A stretch of DNA of 64,000 nucleotides from Phycisphaerales bacterium (lineage in GTDB: Bacteria; Planctomycetota; Phycisphaerae; Phycisphaerales; UBA1924): positions 124,001-188,000 of the forward strand of contig JAVJVK010000013.1 of assembly GCA_040221175.1 (NCBI GenBank), given 5' to 3'. Positions 49,979-59,992 of the stretch are shown one piece after another. The notes below the pieces were generated by a model that was not told the DNA's origin, did not search any database, and worked only from the letters and a program-made list of their open reading frames with translations. The stretch's first letter is position 1. Every line of letters starts with the position of its first letter. The position numbers and the translations under genes were made by a program.

Positions 49979-50010
49979 CGCCACGGTCTAGCATCGCCGA
50001 AGGGGGATCC

Positions 50011-50763
50011 ATGCGAGCATTGCCGAGCATCGTGTTCTTCGCCGCGGCCGCATTCCTGATGGGCTGCGGCGAGCAGGCGGCGTCCGCCGTCGTGGTCCAG
50101 GCCGATGAGCCCGTGCAGGGCGACGCGGGCGAGGAGTACCTGTCGCTGCACGCGGCGATGGGCCAGCCGTTCCTGACGCGCGTGGCGATGGTCGAGGGCC
50201 CGCCCGATGCACAACTCGTGGCCGAACTGGAGGCCAACGGGGACCTGATCGACCGGCTGGCCTACGCCTCGCGGATGACCGAATGCGACTGGGGCCTGCC
50301 CGAGCAGACCGGCGTGGACACCTTGCTGCCCCACCTGGGCAAGGTGCGGGCCCTGGCGCGCGTGCTCAACGTCGATGCCCGCAGGCTGGCCGCGGCGGGC
50401 GACGGCGATCGCGCCTCGCGGCGCGTGGCCGGGCTCGTGCGCATGGCCCGGCACACGGCCGAAGACGGCGCCGATTCGATCATCGAGTGGCTCGTGGGCA
50501 TCGCCGTCCTGGCGTTCGCCGCCGACGCTGCGATGTATTGCGCTCCAGACTTCGACGCCGCCCAGCGCGGGCGCGTGCTGGCCGAGTTCCGAGAGATCGA
50601 CCTGGACGATCCATACGGCCTCGATGCCAAGATCGCGCTCGATCGCGAACGCTCGGCCGCCGCGGGGCTCGAGACGACCAGCGAGCAGCAACTCCAGGAC
50701 GGCTGGGCCCGCGTCCGCAAGGACGTCGAGCGGGCCATCGAGACGCTCGAGAGTGGCTCGTAG
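50011..50763 (+). CDS. Hypothetical lipoprotein, planctomycete-type
   Basis: The 250-residue product has a lipoprotein signal (IVFFAAAAFLMGCGEQ). The body is helical, with ASRMTECDWGLPEQTGVDTL, LLPHLGKVRALARVLNVDAR, ASRRVAGLVRMARHTAEDGA and IIEWLVGIAVLAFAADAAMY. I recall this CDWG-LLPHL-RxLxxLL pattern as a recurring family in planctomycetes with no known function. AGGGGGA precedes the ATG at 50011. It follows kmo by 32 bp and precedes the NYN gene by 15 bp, so it may belong to one transcript. Confidence 0.8.
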   Translation: MRALPSIVFFAAAAFLMGCGEQAASAVVVQADEPVQGDAGEEYLSLHAAMGQPFLTRVAMVEGPPDAQLVAELEANGDLIDRLAYASRMTECDWGLPEQTGVDTLLPHLGKVRALARVLNVDARRLAAAGDGDRASRRVAGLVRMARHTAEDGADSIIEWLVGIAVLAFAADAAMYCAPDFDAAQRGRVLAEFREIDLDDPYGLDAKIALDRERSAAAGLETTSEQQLQDGWARVRKDVERAIETLESGS

Positions 50764-50778
50764 CTCGCTCTCTCGCGC

Positions 50779-51678
50779 ATGCTGCTCATCGATACATCCA
50801 ACGTCCTCCACGCCATCGGCGTGCTGCCCGAGCACCTGAGCGGCCTGGACGTTCCCGGCCTGGCGCGTTTGATTGCAGCCAGCCGCTACGGAAAGCGGCG
50901 TGCGGTGCTGGTGTGCGACGGCGTCGGGCCGGGGCGTGCGACCGAGGCGGGGGGCGGCGGCGCATCGGGCCCTCCCGAGGCGACGAACACGGCCCCGTCG
51001 GGCCGGGAAGTCGCCGGGCTCGACGTGGTCTACGCCGGGGCCCACCAGGAGGCCGACGACGTCATCGAGCTGCTACTGGCCCGCGACACCGCTCCGCGGC
51101 GGCTGCTGGTGGTCTCGACCGATCGCCGCCTCGTCCAGGCCGCACGCCGGCGGCGGGCCCAGAGCGTCACCAGCGAGGCCTTCCTCCAGCACTTGGCCAG
51201 TGACAGCGCCAAGCCGCGGGCCAGGCCCTTGCCCGGCTATGCCACCCAGGTGCCGCTGAACGAGTACGCGGTGGGGTATTGGATGACCCTCTTCGGCTAT
51301 GGCGCCCAGGCTAACGAGGCTCCGGCGGGTGAGCGACCGGTGTCCGACGTCTCGAATGCCGCCCGGCGCGGGCTGGAAGCCCAGCGCCAGCGTGAGCGGG
51401 ATCGCGCACGCGCCGCCAGCCCCCATGCGCACGAGCGGCTGAAGATCCCCAAGGATCTCCTCAACGCCACGGGCAGGCCGGACACATCGAAGCAACCGCC
51501 TCGGCCCGATCCCCGGCCCGCACCGCCTCCGCCGCCGCCACTCCCTCAGCCCGAATCGGCCGACGAACTGCCCGCCGACGTGCGGGAATTGCTCAAAGAT
51601 TCCGGCCTTTCCATCGACCCGGCCGATCTGGACATGAACCGATGGCTGCCAAAGCAAGACACCCCGCCGCCCTCCTGA
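50779..51678 (+). CDS. NYN (YacP-like) domain protein, putative ribonuclease
   Basis: A 299-residue protein with an N-terminal PIN-like NYN domain (about 1-165). The acidic metal-site candidates are Asp5 and Asn8 in MLLIDTSNVLHAIGVLP, Asp/Glu in GAHQEADDVIELLLARD and Asp in LLVVSTDRRLVQAARRR. YacP-type proteins are probable endoribonucleases acting on rRNA or mRNA. The rest is a linker rich in Arg/Pro (PRPDPRPAPPPPPPLPQP) and a short C-terminal motif VRELLKDSGLSIDPADLDMN. No Shine-Dalgarno is evident. The 3' end overlaps the next gene by 37 bp. Confidence 0.82.
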   Translation: MLLIDTSNVLHAIGVLPEHLSGLDVPGLARLIAASRYGKRRAVLVCDGVGPGRATEAGGGGASGPPEATNTAPSGREVAGLDVVYAGAHQEADDVIELLLARDTAPRRLLVVSTDRRLVQAARRRRAQSVTSEAFLQHLASDSAKPRARPLPGYATQVPLNEYAVGYWMTLFGYGAQANEAPAGERPVSDVSNAARRGLEAQRQRERDRARAASPHAHERLKIPKDLLNATGRPDTSKQPPRPDPRPAPPPPPPLPQPESADELPADVRELLKDSGLSIDPADLDMNRWLPKQDTPPPS

Positions 51679-52073
51679 TCGCCCTGGCCGTGCCGGCCGC
51701 GCCGCTGCTGGTGGGCGGGTGCCAGACCTCCGAGCGATACCAGGGCGAGAGCCGCACCGTGGCGACCTGGAAGGGGCGGACGCTTTCGGCCGAGGTGCCC
51801 GACGCGGTGGGCGTGCCCGGGGCTCATTACGCGGCGGTGGAAGCCCTGCAGGCCCGGGGCTACGCCATCGTGGCCGACGAAGCGACCGCCGATCGGGGGT
51901 ACCTTGCCGCCCGTGGCCCCGACGGCACCGTGCTGGGGGACTACCGGCGGGTGGTGGTCCGCACGGCCCTGACGCCCGCCGCGGTCGGGGTGGAGATCTC
52001 CCTCGAGCCCGCGGGCGACGAGGTTGCCGCCCGGGCCATCCTCGATGACGTATTGCGACGGCTTGGGCTCTGA
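51642..52073 (+). CDS. Small hypothetical lipoprotein
   Basis: The 143-residue product has a lipoprotein signal with lipobox LLVGGC (IALAVPAAPLLVGGCQTS). The mature part is TWKGRTLSAEVPDAVGVPGA, AAVEALQARGYAIVADEATA and RRVVVRTALTPAAVGVEISL. It resembles small DUF-type periplasmic alpha-beta proteins, but no family is certain. The ATG at 51642 lies 37 bp inside the NYN gene, in another frame; this long overlap is unusual but the signal peptide requires it. Confidence 0.75.
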   Translation: MAAKARHPAALLIALAVPAAPLLVGGCQTSERYQGESRTVATWKGRTLSAEVPDAVGVPGAHYAAVEALQARGYAIVADEATADRGYLAARGPDGTVLGDYRRVVVRTALTPAAVGVEISLEPAGDEVAARAILDDVLRRLGL

Positions 52074-52161
52074 GCGTCAAAGCAGACCGGCCCGAAGCTG
52101 CAAGTTCTGTGCTGGCAAGCTGTTATGCAGGTATTGAGACGCCCGCGGAAGGGCCGCCCGT

Positions 52162-52190
52162 TTGACTTGTCCCCCCGCGTCGGCTTGGAT
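52162..52190 (+). promoter_or_regulatory. Possible sigma70-type promoter for tatA
   Basis: TTGACT (52162-52167) and TTGGAT (52185-52190) are separated by 17 bp. The predicted start near 52197 leaves a short leader containing AGAGGA before the ATG at 52208. The -10 matches only three consensus bases. Confidence 0.35.
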
Positions 52191-52207
52191 TGCGTGAGAG
52201 GAACGCC

Positions 52208-52609
52208 ATGCCCAGTGCCGCCATCCTGAACCTTCCCCTGGCCCTGATCGGGCCGCTGGGCCCCATGGAGATCGGGGCGATCCTGATCGTCGCGGTGCTG
52301 CTCTTCGGCCGCCGCTTGCCCGACGTTGGTCGGAACGTGGGGAAGGCCATCATCGAGTTCAAGCGGGGCGTCAAGGGCATCACCGACGAGATCGAGGAAG
52401 AGTCTCGCAAGCCCGACAGCCGCGACGTGAGGCCCCAGGGCGACCGCCCGCCGGCCACGCCCGAACTGGAGGCCCCCAAGGGCACCGCCTACCGAGGCGA
52501 TGCCTTCCACGATGACCCTCCCGCCGGCGACGTCGGCCGTCCGGACGCGCCTCAGGCCCAGCCCGTTCGCGATCCGGCCCCGGGCGAGGGCCAGCCTCGC
52601 ACCAGCTGA
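52208..52609 (+). CDS. tatA: Sec-independent protein translocase subunit TatA/E
   Basis: TatA forms the pore-like oligomer of the twin-arginine export system. The 133 residues begin with a short hydrophobic helix: GPMEIGAILIVAVLLFGRRL, followed by the amphipathic helix PDVGRNVGKAIIEFKRGVKG, the family hallmark (FG-x-x-x-LP). The C-terminal 70 residues are Pro/Asp-rich and disordered, longer than usual. AGAGGA precedes the ATG at 52208. No tatB or tatC is adjacent. TatB cannot be wholly excluded. Confidence 0.92.
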   Translation: MPSAAILNLPLALIGPLGPMEIGAILIVAVLLFGRRLPDVGRNVGKAIIEFKRGVKGITDEIEEESRKPDSRDVRPQGDRPPATPELEAPKGTAYRGDAFHDDPPAGDVGRPDAPQAQPVRDPAPGEGQPRTS

Positions 52610-52689
52610 GGCTTCGCCAGCCCGGATCGGGGGGCCTTGCCCCGCTATTATCTCGACCCGCCTCTCGTAAGAGAAGGTGGGCACTTCCA

Positions 52690-52764
52690 GGCGAGGTAGC
52701 TCAGCTGGTCTAGAGCGCTGGATTCATAACCCGGAGGTCGAGGGTTCGAGTCCCTCCCTCGCCA
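52690..52764 (+). tRNA. tRNA-Met (anticodon CAT)
   Basis: Acceptor GGCGAGG pairs with CCTCGCC, D-arm GCTC/GAGC, anticodon loop TTCATAA with CAT, T-arm GAGGG-TTCGAGT-CCCTC. There is an A-C mismatch at the top of the anticodon stem (31/39). CCA is not encoded. A -10-like TATTAT lies at 52646-52651. A CAT anticodon may also mark tRNA-Ile2 with modified C34, but elongator Met is more likely. Confidence 0.93.
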
Positions 52765-52814
52765 CTTGCATCGCGTTTGATTTCGTCGAGACCGGTCGCC
52801 GTGCGGCCGGTTGT

Positions 52815-53402
52815 TCATTCCGGGGTCGCATCAAACGGCGGCACCGCTCGGGCCTGGGCCTCCTGCGGATCCCGGGCGATGCCGTTCTCGCGGATGTCGG
52901 CGATGAGCCACTCCATCTCTTTGATCTCGCGCCGCTGGGCCTTGATGATCTCGTCGGCCAGTTCGCGCACGCGTGGGTCCACGATGCGGGCCCGCTCGCT
53001 GGTCAGGATGGCGATCGAGTGGTGGGGGATCATGCCCTCCATGTAATCAGCGTCGCTGACCGTGATCTGGCTGCGAACGAGGAAGATGCCCGCGGCGATC
53101 AGCAGGACGCCCACCCCGACCGTCGCCAGGTTCTTCACGGTATTCCGGTACATGCCCAGCATGTACCCCAGCATGACGAGCACCATGCCCCCGCCCATGA
53201 TGAGCGTCATAAATAGTCGCGTCTCGCTGAACCACGCGTGGTCGATCAACTGGTACGAATGCAGGTACATCAGGCAGAACATGACCACCATCGACGTGGC
53301 GATCATCGCGAAGAAGCGAACGTAAGAGCCGTGCGGGCGACGCGGTGCTCGCTCCGGGCGTTCGGCGTCCGCACTCTGCCTTTTCGCGGCATGTTCGTGC
53401 AC
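52815..53402 (-). CDS. Membrane protein with C-terminal DUF305 domain
   Basis: The 195-residue product has three or so membrane helices (YVRFFAMIATSMVVMFCLMY, FMTLIMGGGMVLVMLGYMLG and LATVGVGVLLIAAGIFLVRS) and an external DUF305 domain of about 70 residues. The domain shows the ferritin-like four-helix start DADYMEGMIPHHSIAILTSE and ELADEIIKAQRREIKEMEWL. DUF305 proteins are often linked to metal, especially copper, handling. The GTG at 53402 is chosen because GGAGG lies 7 nt before it. A longer frame exists but has no ribosome site. Confidence 0.85.
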   Translation of the reverse strand: MHEHAAKRQSADAERPERAPRRPHGSYVRFFAMIATSMVVMFCLMYLHSYQLIDHAWFSETRLFMTLIMGGGMVLVMLGYMLGMYRNTVKNLATVGVGVLLIAAGIFLVRSQITVSDADYMEGMIPHHSIAILTSERARIVDPRVRELADEIIKAQRREIKEMEWLIADIRENGIARDPQEAQARAVPPFDATPE

Positions 53403-53502
53403 CTGAACACCTCCTTCGGCCCAAGCATGGTACAGCTTCACATGCCGATGCGGTGCGCGCATGAACATGTGTTCATCGTCGCGGCTGGCGTGCCGGCCGC
53501 CC

Positions 53503-54789
53503 TTACCACAACACGCGGACGCGGATGGTCTCGGGGATGGCTTCGAGTTCCTCGACCACGGGCCGCGAATCGCCGGGATCCACGTCGAGCACGACGTAGC
53601 CGAGATCCTGATTCGTGCCGAGCACCTCGCCGCTCACGTTGGCGCCGTGGGCGCTCAGAGCCTCATGCAGCCTGCCAAGCACGCCGGGCACGTTCTTGTG
53701 GAAGTGCAGGATGCGGTGCGGCCTGGCGCGATCGCGTGCGGGCTGCTCGGGCAATTCGACCTGCGGTACGTTGACGGCGCCGGTGGTCGAGCCCACGTTG
53801 ATGAATCGCGTGAGCTTGCCGGCAACGTCGCGCGCGATCGCTTCCTGGGCCTCGCCCGTCGAGCCCCCGACGTGGGGCGTGAGGATGACGTTTTCCAGCC
53901 CGCGCAGGGGGCTGTCGAACGGCTCGTCATTGCTCGAGGGCTCTTTGGGAAACACGTCGACCGCGGCCCCGCCCAGGCGGCCGCTGCGCAGCGCGCCGGC
54001 GAGCGCCTCGATGTCGACGACGCTGCCACGCGAGTTGTTCAGCAACATGGCGCCTTCGCGCATCAGGACCAATTCACGCTCACCGATGAGCCCGTTGGTT
54101 CCCTTGGTCGCCGGAACGTGCAGCGTCACCACGTCGCTCTTCTGGAGCAGGTCGTCGAGCGAACCAGCCGCGCTGGCATTGCCCATCGAGAGCGTCGGGA
54201 CGACGTCGTGGTAGATCACCCGCATGCCCATCGCCTCGGCCAGCACGCTCACCTGCGAGCCGATGCGGCCATACCCGACGATGCCCAGCGTCCGGCCGCG
54301 CACTTCGTGGCTGCCCGCGCTGCTCTTGCGCCACTGCCCGGCGTGCATCTGCATGGAGCGATCGAGCAGGCGGCGGTGCAGGGCGATGATCTCGGCGATG
54401 ACCAGTTCGGCCACGCTGCGGGTGTTGCTGAACGGGCTGTTGAAGACCGGCACGCCCATCGAGGCGGCCTTGCCGAGGTCGACCTGGTTCGTGCCGATGC
54501 AGAAGCAGCCCACTGTCAGGAGCTTATCGGCATGACGCAAGGCGTCGGCATTGAGCTGAGACTTGCTGCGGATGCCAATTGCGTGCGCACCGGCGATGGC
54601 CTTGGTCATGCTCGCGCCGGTGCAGGCCCCGGGAAGCTGCTCGACGCAGAAGCCCTCCGATTCGAGTTGTTCACGGGCCGAGTCGTGTACGCCCTCGAGC
54701 AGCACGATGCGGATCTTTTCCTTTGGAAAACTTGTGGGCTGGCCCTCGGGCTGCGGTTCGGCGACGGTCGTTGTTCTGGTATCAGTCAC
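53503..54789 (-). CDS. serA: D-3-phosphoglycerate dehydrogenase
   Basis: First enzyme of serine synthesis, oxidising 3-phosphoglycerate with NAD+. The 428 residues carry the NAD motif GRTLGIVGYGRIGSQVSVLA, substrate residues in FNSPFSNTRSVAELVIAEII, catalytic Arg in LLNNSRGSVVDIEALAGAL, Glu near GGAAVDVFPKEP and His in VILTPHVGGSTGEAQ. A C-terminal ACT domain (ILHFHKNVPGVLGRLHEALS, about 345-428) may bind serine. The start is GTG 54789 with a leaderless-type TATCAT. The layout is that of the E. coli-like short SerA type. Confidence 0.96.
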   Translation of the reverse strand: MTDTRTTTVAEPQPEGQPTSFPKEKIRIVLLEGVHDSAREQLESEGFCVEQLPGACTGASMTKAIAGAHAIGIRSKSQLNADALRHADKLLTVGCFCIGTNQVDLGKAASMGVPVFNSPFSNTRSVAELVIAEIIALHRRLLDRSMQMHAGQWRKSSAGSHEVRGRTLGIVGYGRIGSQVSVLAEAMGMRVIYHDVVPTLSMGNASAAGSLDDLLQKSDVVTLHVPATKGTNGLIGERELVLMREGAMLLNNSRGSVVDIEALAGALRSGRLGGAAVDVFPKEPSSNDEPFDSPLRGLENVILTPHVGGSTGEAQEAIARDVAGKLTRFINVGSTTGAVNVPQVELPEQPARDRARPHRILHFHKNVPGVLGRLHEALSAHGANVSGEVLGTNQDLGYVVLDVDPGDSRPVVEELEAIPETIRVRVLW

Positions 54790-54794
54790 AAGGC

Positions 54795-54800
54795 ATGATA
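54795..54800 (-). promoter_or_regulatory. Putative -10 element TATCAT, leaderless geometry
   Basis: On the minus strand TATCAT ends 5 nt before the GTG at 54789 of serA. No Shine-Dalgarno. Confidence 0.45.
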
Positions 54801-57526
54801 TCGGTGCTCAACCCCCACGTGCCCCCAACAGATCGAGTGGCTTGCGCCGCGATAGTGCGAGCACGGCGGGCGCCGCCGCGAACAGCGTCAGCACCATCGT
54901 CACGATCCAACTGAACACCAGCGGACCGATGGGCGGCCGCAGCGAGAGCGTCAACCCAGCGAGCAACGCATAGAGGCGCTGGCCGGCCCACGCTGCCTGA
55001 AAGCCCAGGGCGGTGCCCAGCACGATGGCCCCGATGGCGACGAGCACCGCCTCGGCCAGGACCAGTCGCGCGACCACCCCGCGCGATGCGCCGATGGCCC
55101 GCAACACGCCGAGCTCGTATCGCCGCGCATGGATGCCCGCCACCACGAGGTTCGCAACCCCGAAGCACGCCACGAGCATCGCCATGACCGCAACGGCCGA
55201 GAACACGGCAAGCGTTGTGTTCGCGACGGTCTCGATCTCACGCTTGATCTGCCGGCCGCTGCCCGCATCGAGCACGCCGCTGCCGAAGAGGGCGTCGCGG
55301 ATCTCGGCGACGGCCACCTCATCGTTGGTTTCCTCGTCGAGATCGATCTGGATGAGATGGATGGCGTTGACGTTGAAGCGGTCGATCAGGTCTCGCCGCG
55401 TGCCGAACACAGCATGCACGGCCTGACGCGCGAGGTCCTCGCCGGCGTTGAAGTACTGGCCGACGACCTCCAGGCCCGGGCTGGCGATCACGCCGACGAC
55501 CTCGAAGTCGTGCTCTTCGCCTTGCACCCGGCAGGTGAACGTATCGCCTACGCCCAGTCCCTGGGCCACGTTGAATTCGCGGGCCACCAGCACGGCCCCG
55601 CCTTCGGCCAGCCGTCGCTTGGCGACCTCGGGATCGCCCTGAACCCACACGAGCCGGGTCATCTCGAAGAAGGGCTCGGGCTCGAAAGCGACGAACGTCG
55701 TCTGATACGTCTGCAGCGCACGGATGCCGAACGCGTCGGTCTCGACCGGGAACAGCGTGACCGCGCACGTGCGCTCGACGAAGGGCAGTTCATCGAGGGT
55801 GCGACGGCTGTCTTCGGTGAGCCGCAGTCCGCTGACGAAGGCATCAGGAAAGTCGATCTGCCCCAGCCAGTCACGCAGCATGGCGCCGCCGGTGATCCAG
55901 TTCGAGATCATCAACGCCAGCCCCGTCATGAGCGCGCCGGCCGTAAAGCCCAGCCGATACGGCATCGACCGCACGCTTCGCTGCACGACCCTGGCTGGCA
56001 GTCGCAGCAGCGTCGAAAGCGGTCCGGCCAGCAGCAACGCCACCACGAACACGACCGGAGGCCCAAGCAAGAAGTAGCCCACGAACATCGCCGGCAAGCC
56101 GAACGTCGCGTAGCTCCAGAACACGATCTGGCCGTCGTCTGGCACGCCGACGGCGATGGCCTGGACCGCCAGCAGCATCAGCCCGAGCGAGGCAAGCACG
56201 ACCATCGTCCGGGCGCGTGGCGCCTTCGCTCGGCTTGCAAGCGCGCCCATCGGGCTGGTCCGGCTGGCGCGCCATGCCGGCCAGGCGGCGCCCAGAACCC
56301 CGGCGATGATCGATCCGAAGAATGCCAGCGCCAGCATCGCCGGCGGCGTCGCCAGTCCCCCTGGCAGCACTTCGCGGTAATACCAGGCGCCCGCAGCGGC
56401 CACGCCTACGCCCAACGGCACCCCGATGCAGGCGCCGGTGATTCCGATGAGCAGGCCTTCTACAAGCTGCGCCTGGGCGATCTGGCTGCGCGAGGCGCCG
56501 ATGCATCGAAGCATGCCCAGTTCGCGCTGGCGTTCGACGACGCCCGCCCCAAGCCCCGTTACGATGATGAATGCCGCCGAAAGCAGTGCAAGCAGGATCG
56601 CCAGCGACAGGCCGAACTGCCCGCTGCGCATGTTGCGATCAAGCCCGCTGGTGATGCGCTCGGTGGTCTGGAGGACGGCGCCCTCGGGCACGTCTTGCTG
56701 CCGGGCGTCGACGATCGCCTGTGGATCCAGGCCGGGCCGGACGGTGATGTCCACCTGCGTGAGTTCGTCGCCGCCGCCGCGCCCGGTCGCCTGTCGCAGG
56801 CCCTCCAGGGTCAGAAATGCCTGCGGCCGCCCGCCCAGCGGCGGCGGCTCGCTCATGCCCACCACGGTCAGCTCCGATGTGCCAAACAGGCGACGCACCG
56901 TCACGGTGTCGCCCAGCCGAACGCCCTGGAGGTCGTTGAAGGCCTCCGCTTCGCCTGGATTTGTTGGCGCTTCGGACGGAGGGCCGGGCAGCGGATCCTC
57001 GCCATCTTCGGCGATCAATGGATCGGCCCGGTCGAATACCCCGATCTTGCGGATCTGCTCCAGGCTGCCCTGCCAGGTCAGCCGGCCCGCGAGCGTGGCA
57101 TCGATGACGACCTCGCCCGGTTGCTCGGGGGCCCGGCCGGCCACGATGCGGATCGGACGCAACCGTGCCTCGGCGTCCGGATCGACGCCGATGCCCATGG
57201 CATTCACTCGAAAGTTCGCCTGCCGACGGTAGTAGGGGCCCTCGGGCTCGTCATCTCTGGGCGTGTACACCTCGCGAGAAATCTGCAACGCCAGGTCCTT
57301 GGAGAGCCGGGGGGCGGCCGCTTCGACCTCGGGCCATGATCGCACCACGTCGAGCGCATCGGCGGGCATCATGCCCCCCCGGCCGGTGGGCTCCAGGCGG
57401 AGTTGGGCGGCGCCGAACGTAGCGTCCATGCGAGCGTTGACGGCGTTGTTTGCCGACGACAGCGCGCACGCCACCGCGGCAATGAGCGCCGCCGAGAGGG
57501 CGACCGCCGACGTGAGCAGGGCGGTC

Positions 57527-58264
<738 letters not shown>

Positions 58265-58295
58265 GCCAGTTGTTTGGCTCGGCGGCCGGGCGCTT

Positions 58296-58676
58296 TCACG
58301 CCCCGCCACTGTCGGCATAGGCGCCGGCATCCATCATCTCGTCGAGTTGGCTCGCGTTGCTGGCCTTCACCTTCACCAGCCAGCCCTTGCCGTAGCAGTC
58401 TTCATTGATCAGGCCCGGGTTGTCGCCCAGGGCGTCGTTGACCTCGACGATCTCGCCGTCGACGTGGCAGTAGATGTCGCTGGTGGTCTTCACCGATTCG
58501 ACCTCGCCGATGGCATCGCCCTTGCTCAGGCTCGTACCCACGGCCTTCATCTCGACGAACGTCACGTCGGTGAGCTGATCGACGGCAAACTGGGTGATGC
58601 CAATGACCACGACGTCGCCTTCGGGCTTGTGCCATTCGTGGGAGTCGCTGTAGCGGCGGTCGTCGGGTGCGGGCAT
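58296..58676 (-). CDS. gcvH: Glycine cleavage system H protein
   Basis: GcvH carries the lipoyl-bound aminomethyl intermediate between the P, T and L proteins of glycine cleavage. The 126 residues start MPAPDDRRYSDSHEWHKPEG. Lys63 in IGEVESVKTTSDIYC is the lipoylation site. The remainder, HVDGEIVEVNDALGDNPGLI and INEDCYGKGWLVKVKA, is canonical. GAGGA lies about 12 nt before the ATG at 58676. gcvT and gcvP are not in the window. It heads a minus-strand unit with the ABC pair. Confidence 0.96.
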   Translation of the reverse strand: MPAPDDRRYSDSHEWHKPEGDVVVIGITQFAVDQLTDVTFVEMKAVGTSLSKGDAIGEVESVKTTSDIYCHVDGEIVEVNDALGDNPGLINEDCYGKGWLVKVKASNASQLDEMMDAGAYADSGGA

Positions 58677-58825
58677 GGTCTGAGGGTCCTCTAGTACGGG
58701 TCGTGCGGGTCGATAAACCGGCGTCCGCAGCGGTGGGGGCCGGCCCGTCGAGCCAATGCTATCGGCCAGCGTCCCGGAAGCCACCTCGTTGCCCCTTCGC
58801 GGGGGATGCCCGCCGCTCGGGCGTC

Positions 58826-58831
58826 TACAGT
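58826..58831 (+). promoter_or_regulatory. Putative -10 element TACAGT, leaderless geometry
   Basis: TACAGT ends 6 nt before the ATG at 58838. No Shine-Dalgarno. Confidence 0.5.
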
Positions 58832-58837
58832 GGTCCG

Positions 58838-59992
58838 ATGCTGCTCGCCCTTGCCGCCCGCTCCTTGCGCCCGATGCTCGTGGGCAAGGACGCCAGCCTG
58901 CCCCTGACCGACCTGCCACGCTTTGCGCACGAGCAGCTGGGCCTGCATGGCCTCATGCTCTCGGCCGATCTGCTGGCAGGCCGGACACGTGACGACCTTT
59001 CCCGCCTCCGCGATGCGGCCGATCGTGCCCGCTGCTCGTGTCTGGTGCTGCTCGAAGAGGACCCGCAGAACCTCGCCGCAGCCGACGCGAGCGCGGCCGC
59101 CGAGCGCATCCGACGCGTCATGGCCGCTGCCAGCCTGCTGGGCTGCAATGCCGCCGGAGTCGCCATCAAGGCGCCCGACACGCCCGAGGCCCTCGAGATC
59201 GTTGCCGAACGGTTCAAGGCCCTCATGGGCGACGCCGAGCAGCGTGAACTCAACCTGCTCATCATGCCCGGGTCGAGCAAAACGCCGGGCCTGACGTCGT
59301 CGCCCGAACGCCTGACCGAACTGCTCAAGAAGATCGGCGGCTTCCGGGTGGGCACCATGCCCGACTTCGCACACGCCGCCGAGCACGAAGATCCGCCCGC
59401 CTACCTGCGGAAGGTCACGCCCTACGCCTCGGCCGTGCTGGGCACGACGCTCGGCTTCCGGGCCGTCGAGGGGGACCTGGACGACGAACGCGCCATCGTC
59501 GAGCACGAGGGGTACGACCTGGCCGCCGTGGTCGAAGCGATCGCAGCAGTGGGCTACGACGGCGCCGTGGGGCTCGACTACCGGGGCGCAGGCGACCTGC
59601 GGATGGGCCTGCGTCGAAGCCGTGAGGGATTCACGCTGGCCGCTGAGGGCAAGGGTGGCCCGTTCAGCCTCGTGCAGGACGACGAGGACGAGTACGACGA
59701 CGAGATGGACGCGGCCGCCGCCGCCCTGCTGGACGCGATCTTGAGCGACGGCGGGGCCGACGATGAAGACGACGACGAGGATGACGACGCGCCGGATGCC
59801 GACGACTCGGCCCCGGACGAGTCGGATGGCCCTGACGACGACGGGGACGAACAGGACGAGCCGGCGGCTCCAAAGTCCCCGGCAAATAAGTCGGCCAAAA
59901 AAACCACGAAGAAGACGACCAGGAAGACCTCGAAAAAGACCACCAAGAAAACCTCCAGGAAGGCTCAGGGCGACGAAGGAGACGAGCCATGA
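58838..59992 (+). CDS. TIM-barrel (xylose isomerase-like) protein with acidic and Lys-rich histone-like tail
   Basis: A 384-residue protein. The first 275 residues form an isomerase/epimerase-type TIM barrel: LTDLPRFAHEQLGLHGLMLS, SLLGCNAAGVAIKAPDTPEA, ELNLLIMPGSSKTPGLTSSP, GGFRVGTMPDFAHAAEHEDP and AVGYDGAVGLDYRGAGD. From about 281 to 345 it is highly acidic (DDEDDDEDDDAPDADD), and from about 351 to 376 Lys/Thr-rich (KKTTKKTTRKTSKK), like the tails of histone H1-type or HU-extended proteins. The two charged blocks may bind each other or nucleic acid. Its 3' end overlaps cmk (ATGA). The catalytic role is unknown. Confidence 0.85.
   Translation: MLLALAARSLRPMLVGKDASLPLTDLPRFAHEQLGLHGLMLSADLLAGRTRDDLSRLRDAADRARCSCLVLLEEDPQNLAAADASAAAERIRRVMAAASLLGCNAAGVAIKAPDTPEALEIVAERFKALMGDAEQRELNLLIMPGSSKTPGLTSSPERLTELLKKIGGFRVGTMPDFAHAAEHEDPPAYLRKVTPYASAVLGTTLGFRAVEGDLDDERAIVEHEGYDLAAVVEAIAAVGYDGAVGLDYRGAGDLRMGLRRSREGFTLAAEGKGGPFSLVQDDEDEYDDEMDAAAAALLDAILSDGGADDEDDDEDDDAPDADDSAPDESDGPDDDGDEQDEPAAPKSPANKSAKKTTKKTTRKTSKKTTKKTSRKAQGDEGDEP

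Noticed and set aside
48136-50763. Plus-strand frame of 875 codons across the repeat array and kmo
   Set aside because: Out of frame with kmo, Arg/Pro-rich, and only its last 251 codons (from 50011) form a real lipoprotein gene.
55129-57339. 736-codon frame antisense to the large permease
   Set aside because: Composition is Arg/His/Asp noise; the permease on the other strand has clear domains.
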